64,000 nt of DNA. It comes from Hymenopellis radicata. Taxonomy: Eukaryota; Basidiomycota; Agaricomycetes; Agaricales; Physalacriaceae. Position 1 is the stretch's first letter. Each line of letters begins with the position of its first letter. Location: NCBI GenBank assembly GCA_015501595.1, contig JADNRX010000067.1, positions 62,001 through 126,000 of the forward strand, given 5' to 3'. Below the pieces are notes generated by a model that saw only the letters and a program-made list of their open reading frames with translations, was not told the origin of the DNA and did no database searches. Positions 57,415-64,000 of the stretch are shown here, in pieces. Made by a program: the position numbers and the translations under genes.

Positions 57415-57930
57415 TCAATCCCGCGACTGTCGCTGCCATCTATGTATAGCGCGTAAAGGTTCCAGGTGCATTTGCTGAATATCTCGAGCTAGGCGACGCG
57501 TAGCGCAAACACGTAAATCCCCCGGTGACCAGGATTCTGGAGCTTCGAGATTTATGCCACGTAAACGGATTAGCGCTGTCCACAATTCTCCGTGTTTCCC
57601 CTGCGCACTCGAGTCCACCCATGACGAGGGCGGGGAAATTTGTATTGGTTGTATGTAGTTCGCGACATCGATGTTGATGGTGGTGATGTATAAAGGCGGA
57701 CTAGGGTGGCCGGGGAGAGCGGGGTTGGCTGAGTGAGGCAGAGGCTGAGATGAGTCCGGGGTAGCAAGTGAATGTAGACCGCTCTGGATTGGAGAAGGCA
57801 AAGAAACAGAAAGCTCGAGAAAGAGGGAATCGGAGCGGTTGTAGGCGGGGTCTAACATGTGTTTCCCCGCGTCGTTCAGCCCAGGTCCCGTTTCCCCAGA
57901 TGTGTAAACCCCACGGGCCACAGCCGTCAC
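57415..57930 (-). CDS. Hypothetical protein, weakly supported
   Basis: A 171-codon open frame starting MTAVARGVYTSGETG, with Ser/Pro-rich middle (LPSPIQSGLHSLATPDSSQP) and no recognised motif. It is divergent to Cre1 over a GC-rich stretch, so it may be open by composition only. Confidence 0.2.
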   Translation of the reverse strand: MTAVARGVYTSGETGPGLNDAGKHMLDPAYNRSDSLFLELSVSLPSPIQSGLHSLATPDSSQPLPHSANPALPGHPSPPLYITTINIDVANYIQPIQISPPSSWVDSSAQGKHGELWTALIRLRGINLEAPESWSPGDLRVCATRRLARDIQQMHLEPLRAIHRWQRQSRD

Positions 57931-58722
57931 CGGTACGCCATCATCAGATCATCACGTCGAGCATGGTTATGGGGCAGTTACATGAGGAAGCAGCGGCAGC
58001 GGGCATGCTTCCATCTCTAGAGTTCGAGGCCAGCTGAGCCCCGTTCGATAGTACTCTGGATTCCAAGCATGCTTCTGAGCGGAGCGGCGAGTCGCGTCGT
58101 TGCCATCAACACGTCCAAGTCCAGATTCCGGGCCGTAATCAGTGACAATCACAGGAGTCGGCAGCGGGACGGAAGCAAGATAAAGAGACGGGCCGACGGC
58201 GGGGCGTGTTCCCATGGACCTGGGGAACGACGCGACAGCGTTCAACGACGAACTGAACAATTTGTAGCGATGTCTGGTGACGTGGGGTAATCGGAAGGGG
58301 TAGAGAGGAATTTGTAGGGGAAGGAGGTGCAGCAAAGCGTCCGAGAGAGTCCGGCCCTATGAACGGAGATAGACGCGACTGGGCAAGGGCCAAGACCGGC
58401 GTGGAATAGGTGGCACAGGTGATTCTGCTCTAGGCTGTACATAAACTACGTTGCCACGCCGCAATACATGGACGCTTGGCACCCCACTTTGTCAAAGAAC
58501 AAAGGTGGAGTGCTACGCGGGGAAAGGCTGTTCCGCTGCGGGGACGGACCGGAAGACGAGGCATGTGTCCGGGGGGGGTCGGAACTAGAAAGATATCACG
58601 CCGGAAAAAGATCGACGCATGGAAAAGGAAGGTCCCTGCTGCCCTTGTCTTTTACCACCATCATCCGTCCCAGTCTGACGGACACCCCCCATCATCGTCG
58701 ACGACAACGACAACGTTGGACG

Positions 58723-60062
58723 ATGCACGAGAAAGTCGTGCCGAGGCCGTACAAATGCCCCTACCCTCTCTGTGGGCGCGCGTTCAGCCGCCTCGAGCAC
58801 CAAACTCGCCATATCAGAACCCATACGGGCGAGAAGCCTTTTGTCTGCGCATTTGTAGGCTGCGAGAAACGCTTTTCTCGCAGCGACGAGCTTACACGCC
58901 ATTCGCGCATTCATAACAATGCTCCTACGCCTGCTATTATTTCCAATAACGGAAACGCAGAGCGCAAAGAGACAAGGATCAAGAAGAAGGCAAGGAGTAG
59001 GGCGGGCAGCGACGATGAGGTGTGTATTCGACGATTTAATCGATGTCCACATTGTTTTACTGATTATGTGATTTTCCTCAAGGATTATGCGCGACCCACG
59101 GCAGTCGGTACTTATGATGTGCCTCATTCCAGACGGAGCACGCCGTTCACCACACTTTCTAGTGTCGCCATGGACGAGCTCTATGCATTAGAGAGGGAGG
59201 AGGCATTGCGCCGTGCTGAATACGAGGCGCGCCACGCTGATGCACTGCGGAGGGCGGAATACCAGTCTAGAACGGTGGAGACCCCCTTCTCCTTCAGAAT
59301 GACCAAGAGCGCGACCACGTCACCCACCACCGAGATGCATGGTAATGGCTACTTTGGCATCTCCAATGCCCGCGACGACGACGACGAGCCTTTGCATACG
59401 GAACAACGCAAGATCACCCGCCGGCTGTCTGGTCCCGCATGGCAGATGACACCGTTTGAGCACCACCATTCCAACACTCACCACATGCATCACGACCGCC
59501 ACCATCCATATCATCGCCCCACAGCCCCTCGCCACAATCGAGTGACTCCGATGGTCCGCATGTACCTCATTATTCCTCGAGTCTCCGCACCAGTGCCACA
59601 CATACCCCAAGCACTTCTCCATTTCTTGGACCGCTACGGGGTCTCCAGCTGCACAGTGCTGATCCGTCTCGCGCTCCTAGTCCCACCCTTATGTTACCGC
59701 CACCGAGCATACCGCACCACAGTTCCGGCACTCCGCCTAGTAGCCGAAGTCGTAGTGGTTCTCCTCCCCACAGTAACAACCATCACCATGTGCATCATCA
59801 TCTAGCCCATTCAGTTCGGATGGCATTTGGCATGACTCCCATACACGCGAGTAGCCACCAGACACATCCACATGCGTATTCCCATCCTCCACCTAGTACG
59901 CCCAGTACACCTGATTCGAGCACGAGCAGTTTACACACTCCAATTACGCTTGCGCCACTAAAGATTGGCGATGAGGAGGGCGAGGATATCAAGAAGGGCG
60001 AAGAGCTGCCTGGCTTTAGTCTCTTTGAGGCCGCTGTACGCGGGGAGGGCGGAGCCTGGTAG
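58723..60062 (+). CDS. CRE1: Carbon catabolite repressor Cre1/CreA/Mig1-type C2H2 factor, one-base frameshift
   Basis: DNA-binding repressor of carbohydrate-active enzyme genes in glucose. The two fingers read [33 protein letters not shown], then [20 protein letters not shown], diagnostic for the family; finger 1 has C-x4-C spacing. Basic KKKARSR follows, an intron at about 59020-59083, an Arg/Glu helical part, and a Ser/Pro/His-rich region ([19 protein letters not shown]) ending with an acidic [20 protein letters not shown]. From about 59508-59516 (CATATCATCGCCCC) the coding frame moves by one base; without correction the protein ends in a hydrophobic stretch unlike the family. An open frame extends upstream to 58468, so the start could be earlier. 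Confidence 0.85.
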
Positions 60063-60446
60063 TTGTCACATTGGGTTTTTGATTTTATGATTTACAGTAT
60101 TCGTTTTCCCTGCTTTGAGGACTTTCTCTTCTCACACAATTGTATCCACCACCCTCCCCGCTCATGGCCACGTTATATACCATTATAGAGATAGAACATA
60201 CTTAGACTATACTATTTATTTGGAGAGCTGTTTGTTCGTTCGAGGTATATATTTGTTGTGCTTCTAATACACCCTTCTCGGTTTCTGTGGTTTCATGAAG
60301 GACTGAAATGGTTAGATTGTATGGTGGCGGACAATCGGAATGTCAAGTTTAAAGTCGAGACTTGAACGCGGAGTCGTGTAGAGGTGGGGAATCAAGGGAA
60401 GCCGTGAGTCTGTAGGTTCAGGTGGCGCAGTGAACACCGATAATAT
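60063..60446. other. Cre1 3' flank
   Basis: No gene. GGTGGCGCAGTGAAC at 60421-60435, just before the tRNA, is a partial copy of the terminal motif of the element at 60602. Confidence 0.5.
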
Positions 60447-60550
60447 GGTGAGGTGGCCGAGCGGTCTAAGGCGCCAGACTAAGGATCACGTGGTTCTATC
60501 ACGATCAAATCTGGTCCGAAAGGGCATGGGTTCGAATCCCATCCTCATCA
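60447..60550 (+). tRNA. tRNA-Leu(AAG) with 24-nt intron
   Basis: GGTGAGG pairs with CCTCATC. The A box is TGGCCGAGCGGTCTAAGGCGC and the B box GGTTCGAATCC. The anticodon stem is CCAGA/TCTGG. The loop C-T-AAG-G continues into an intron of about 24 nt (ATCACGTGGTTCTATCACGA and onward) before position 38. AAG (inosine-modified in the mature tRNA) decodes CUU/CUC leucine. A T run (GTTTTTAGG, about 60569) is the terminator. Confidence 0.85.
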
Positions 60551-60601
60551 TTTCTCCTTGAGCTAAGTTTTTAGGTGAATTGAATAGGGTGGCGCAGGTT
60601 A

Positions 60602-60934
60602 GGGTGGCGCAGTAAACTTCCGGGGGGTGTTAGTAACGGTATTGATACCGACCCCCCCCCCCCGGAGGCCCTGGTTTTGAAACCGTTAGTAACGGTTTCG
60701 ATACCGGCACGTGTTTTTAACACGTGATGTGGCGCAGCGGCTCGCCGCCCTCATCCCGCCCTTGTCCCGCCACTCTCAGCCTCTCTCAGCGCCAGCGCGC
60801 CGTCACGTGAAGTGATCACGTGCCGGTATCGAAACCTACCTCCCGACCCCCGACAGTTTCAATACCGTATTGATACTGTTAGTAACCGCAGTAAACCCGA
60901 GGTGTATCAAAACCAAGGGTTTACTTCACCACCC
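60602..60934. mobile_element. 333-bp TIR element (MITE-like) with TA target duplication
   Basis: The left end GGGTGGCGCAGTAAAC and right end (reverse complement) GGGTGGTGAAGTAAAC match at 14 of 16 positions. TA flanks both sides (60600-60601, 60935-60936). Inside, GTTAGTAACGGT and TTTCGATACCGGCACGTG occur on both strands, so the element can fold back. It has no coding capacity. It lies 50 bp downstream of tRNA-Leu(AAG). Confidence 0.65.
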
Positions 60935-61319
60935 TAGCGCAGGTTACAAGTTGAAACTTGACGTTGAGTCATTGACTCTTGAGTCTTGAGGCTTGACGGT
61001 TGAAGTTTTGAACTGACTCAAGAGGTGGATGGCCGATGGCGCCACAGTAATGCCTGCGTAGGTTTTGTGTGATCGGCTGAACCGGGTGCGAGAAGGTAGA
61101 ACACCTCGAGCTAGAACGCAACCTCATAAGTATTCACTACTGTAAGTACTTTGACAGGGCACAGAGAGTATTTTGCCCTGTCAAGCTGATGACATCCACC
61201 CTCTTCCGGCATAAGCTGTCCGACCATTTGCCATCATATATAATGTATCATACACGCTCAGTGTGTTACAATGCTTCTACTCTTGTTTCCTACGCGACTT
61301 CGTAAAAGCCTTAATCTCT

Positions 61320-61327
61320 GTTCCTTT
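61320..61327 (+). repeat. Target-site duplication, left (GTTCCTTT)
   Basis: Eight bases directly before the element's left end; identical to 62443-62450. Confidence 0.85.
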
Positions 61328-62442
61328 TAGAGACCTCAACGAGTCACCGAGTCACCGAGTCATCTGGTGACTCGACTCGCCTCGGGCACCTCGGCGTTCG
61401 CACTCGTGTGACTCGCGAGTCACGTACTCGCGAGTCCGGTCGCGGGTCTGAGTATCCATCTGCGGACCACGAGTCATCACACAATGACTCGCAAATATTT
61501 AGGTATGTATTTTATCTTAATTTACAAATTTTTAGCAACTCAAACGGACCCTTGCGTGGCTCAAACGAGCTATACGCAACAATTTCGCCAGATCCGGCGA
61601 CTCGGGCCGAGTCCCGAAGCGACGCGTAAGCGTCTAATCGGATGGTAACTCTCTCTATCTTACCACCATCACCACATCCCAGAGCGCGACGATTGTCGCC
61701 TCTGCTGTCCTGACGATTGTCAGACAGCTGTGAGGTGTGTTTCTGGCCTCGGCTTTGTGCCGGGCCTGCTGCTGCTGTCTCCGTGAAGCAGCATAGGACA
61801 CAACGACGACCAGGACCAGGACGACTACTACGACTACTGGCGACTAGGACGACGACCAGGCCCAGGACGACAATCGCGACCGGGACAGTTTGCGGGAGGA
61901 GGTAACGCTGTTTCGTTAGGTGGACAGCGGTCGTGGCGGGATTGTGTCGCATCGGGTGGACAGCGGTCGTGGCAGGATTGTGTCGCGTTAGGTGGACAGT
62001 GAGATTGCGCAGGAGAACAGGAGACAGGTGAGTTTTTCTTTGTATCAGGACTACTACCACCACCTCCATCTTCCTCCTCTGCTACCACTCTCCCGCCATG
62101 TCACCACTCTCCCGCCATCTCACCACCACCCCTCCACCACCACCCCTTCCTACAGCTACCACCCCCCACCCTACCTCATGCACAGCTGAGTGTCCCCGTG
62201 CCATTGCCCGGGGATGCTCACTGGGCATGAATACTGGGGGTGTACGGCTGTACGGACTCGCGAGTACTCACGAGTATCCGAGGTGACTCGGACTCGAGGC
62301 GATGACTCGCGAGTGGACTCGCAGATACTCACGAGTCATCGCGAGTCGAGTGCAACGCGAGTCTGAGCAGGACCTTTTTGGACGTGAGTACTCATGTCCC
62401 GGATCGCGAGTCTGACTCGCGTCGGACTCGTTGAGGTCTCTA
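61328..62442. mobile_element. hAT-type non-autonomous DNA transposon, 1115 bp
   Basis: Terminal inverted repeats TAGAGACCTCAACGAGTC (61328-61345) and its exact complement (62425-62442) are flanked by perfect 8-bp duplications GTTCCTTT. An 8-bp duplication with TAGRG-type ends is the hAT hallmark. Both subterminal zones are packed with ACTCGCGAGT palindromes and CGAGTCAC/ACTCACGAGT variants, likely transposase-binding arrays. The middle is GC-rich low-complexity and holds a 36-bp minisatellite (61919-62000); no transposase frame is visible, so it depends on a helper elsewhere. Confidence 0.85.
61919..62000 (+). repeat. 36-bp minisatellite inside the hAT element
   Basis: GGTGGACAGCGGTCGTGGC and the remaining 17 bases repeat at 61919 and 61955 with few mismatches, with a partial third unit at 61991. 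Confidence 0.8.
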
Positions 62443-62450
62443 GTTCCTTT
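62443..62450 (+). repeat. Target-site duplication, right (GTTCCTTT)
   Basis: Identical to 61320-61327. Confidence 0.85.
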
Positions 62451-62879
62451 TCTTCTCCTAAAATATGGAAGAGCTTCTACAGTTACAGTCAAGGATAGAC
62501 CAAGCTGAATGACCGTTCTGCAAGATGCACGCGAGCAGTGAGTGGTGTGTAGTGCATTTCCCTATCATCCGCCTCTTGGCCTGAGGCAATATAATAATAA
62601 TACACAGCAAATGTCCATGAGGGAACCGCCGGCTGCACAGGATCTGAGCGGTGACCACGTCCCGACCGAGGGGCGCTCTGCCTGTACAGAGAGCCTCGAC
62701 AGGATAATACATAATTTTGTGCTCTCCAACCCACATAGGCCCCTGACACCCACCAGTCTTCCAAATTCACACCATTAATCTCCAGACCCAGCAAACAGGC
62801 AAAAAAGCAAGTAACTGAAACCTGAGAACAACCCCGTCAAACCTCCTCATCAACACTGTCATAACCATCGAGTGCTTCA

Positions 62880-64000
62880 TCCTCTGCGCCGATCTGAATC
62901 AACTCCTCATACGTTACCATTGTGCCGACCACTTCCCAACATGATAAAGCAGCCGCCCCACCGCCCGAACAGATGCCCTATTGAATATGAGGCAACGTAG
63001 CAAGCGCAGCGCATCCTCTGCATCCAGCTGATCTTAACCAACCAGCACCCACTCTGGCATGACTGGGAGAACCTCTGTCCAGAATTGCGCTCTCGCGATG
63101 ATTGACTCTGGATGAGCCTCACACTGCAGAGCAATATGGTCCACAGTCTCCAGGGACTGATGGCATTGTCGACAGAGACGCATGCAGACTGGCACCTTGA
63201 TGTGCTGAGAATGAATCCCCCGTAGACCATGTGCGCCCAAAAGAAAGCGGGTCAACGCGACACGATGATCTGCCACATGCACCTCGGTAAGGTAGTGCGG
63301 CAGGATCTTTGACGGCGCGTCTACAAAGGGTTCCGCGCGGCCGTGTAGAAGGTATAGACAGGTAGTCGTCTCAGTAAGCTCACGCAGGCTGGTTTTGCTG
63401 GCATGCGCGACGTCCTTCATGGGACTGTCAATGAAATCTACGGACATCATACCCACCGGTGGGAGAAGATCATGTGCCGGCAGTACGCCTCGCAGCGCGA
63501 TATCCAGATCCATAAGCCAAGAGGAGTGGTGATGTAGTCGAAGCGTGTCAGAAACGCGTAATGCCCGAGCCGCGAACTGTGAGAGAGGCAAAGAGAGAAG
63601 ATAACACAAATATCGTAGCGTCAAGATGACACGGCGATACTTAAGAGGCTCTCGGTGAACAGGACACTGCGTATCGATCCCCAAGATCCGTCTGAGGCAA
63701 GCCTTCTGAACACTCACCAGCGAAGCCAATGCACCCAAATCGACGTCAGGCGTCACCTCACAGCCGCTGATAAGGTGACAGTCCACCAAGGAGGAAAAGA
63801 GCTGAATGCCAAGCTGCAAGTTTTCGTTCTGAAGGAAGGCGTCATCCGGGTGCAACCGAGACATTACCAAATTAAGATCGCCAAACTTGTCCTCCCACCA
63901 TCACGTCGCGGTAATGCTCGTACAGACTATCGGTATAGCGACAGCCTGGGAACCAAGTCACCTTTACTTACGCGTGTTCAACTAGCTGCGCTCTAACGCC
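62880..64000 (-). pseudogene. Non-LTR (LINE) retrotransposon reverse transcriptase C-terminal fragment
   Basis: The main frame (63870-63034) shows the thumb/connection region of fungal LINE proteins: LFSSLVDCHLISGCEVTPDV, VQKACLRRILGI, LKYRRVILTLRYLCYLLSLP and HRVALTRFLLGAHGL. A terminal Cys/His motif CRQCHQSLETVDHIALQCE follows. After the stop at 63034 a second frame continues DALRLLRCLIFNRASVRAVG, so it is frame-broken. Upstream (63880-64000) a third frame has HYRDVMV-like text, and the RT core would lie outside the window. 62451-62880 has no recognised gene. Confidence 0.75.

Noticed and set aside
58585..59127. 180-codon minus-strand frame
   Set aside because: Antisense to the Cre1 zinc fingers, which are unmistakable on the plus strand.
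60655..60665. Poly-C run, considered as a telomere or assembly edge
   Set aside because: It is a short homopolymer inside the TIR element, with unique sequence on both sides.
61512..62069. 185-codon minus-strand frame with HNPATTAVH repeats, considered as a transposase remnant
   Set aside because: It translates the minisatellite and low-complexity core of the hAT element; no RNase H-like or zinc-finger BED text is present.

Overview
The window is nuclear DNA of a mushroom-forming basidiomycete (Agaricomycetes). Genes are split by many introns of about 45-60 bp with GT-AG ends. The families present are typical of that group: large F-box sets, membrane-anchored aspartic proteases, a GPI-anchored chitin deacetylase, a P450, a Cre1/Mig1-type repressor and an orphan 7TM protein. 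No bacterial operon, CRISPR array or virus was seen. Gene models were assembled by hand from spliced reading frames, so exon edges are predictions.

Layout. 1-6.2 kb: 3' part of a GH27 alpha-galactosidase, a disordered nuclear-type protein built on an internally duplicated exon, a decayed F-box relic and an F-box gene. 6.6-11.4 kb: two head-to-head membrane-anchored A1 aspartic proteases. 12.4-25.6 kb: a stretch with mostly conserved genes: zinc-type MDR dehydrogenase, 7TM protein, SAGA deubiquitinase (Ubp8/USP22), F-box protein, queuosine salvage protein (QNG1) and a DCAF-like WD40 protein. 26-33 kb: duplicated ground, with an F-box pseudogene, an intact F-box paralog and a broken copy of a thioesterase. 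33.4-39.7 kb: chitin deacetylase, kinetochore SPC25 with an inverted partial copy of its own 3' end, and a relic of DNA polymerase delta that keeps only the proofreading exonuclease. 40.9-51 kb: a third F-box paralog in inverse orientation, a 4HBT-type thioesterase, ribonucleotide reductase large subunit (RNR1), and the intact alpha/beta-hydrolase thioesterase that seeded the 31-32 kb pseudogene. 51.9-60 kb: a P450, a C2H2 zinc-finger protein and Cre1. 57-64 kb: two intron-containing tRNA-Leu genes, each followed by a shared terminal-repeat motif, a 1.1-kb hAT-type non-autonomous transposon with perfect 8-bp target duplications, and a decayed LINE reverse transcriptase at the right edge.

Themes. 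(1) Inverted segmental duplication recurs: F-box A/B versus C, thioesterase pseudogene versus intact copy, and the SPC25 arms. (2) Seven otherwise well-conserved genes each need one single-base frame correction, which looks more like assembly indels than seven pseudogenes. (3) Unusual splicing is visible: four GC-AG introns, a predicted 4-nt micro-exon in RNR1, and several 48-nt introns with no stop codon that could be retained in frame. The genes do not form one pathway. Housekeeping cell-cycle and DNA genes (RNR1, SPC25, the Pol delta relic) sit beside secretome and degradation genes (GH27, proteases, chitin deacetylase, P450) and their likely carbon repressor (Cre1).
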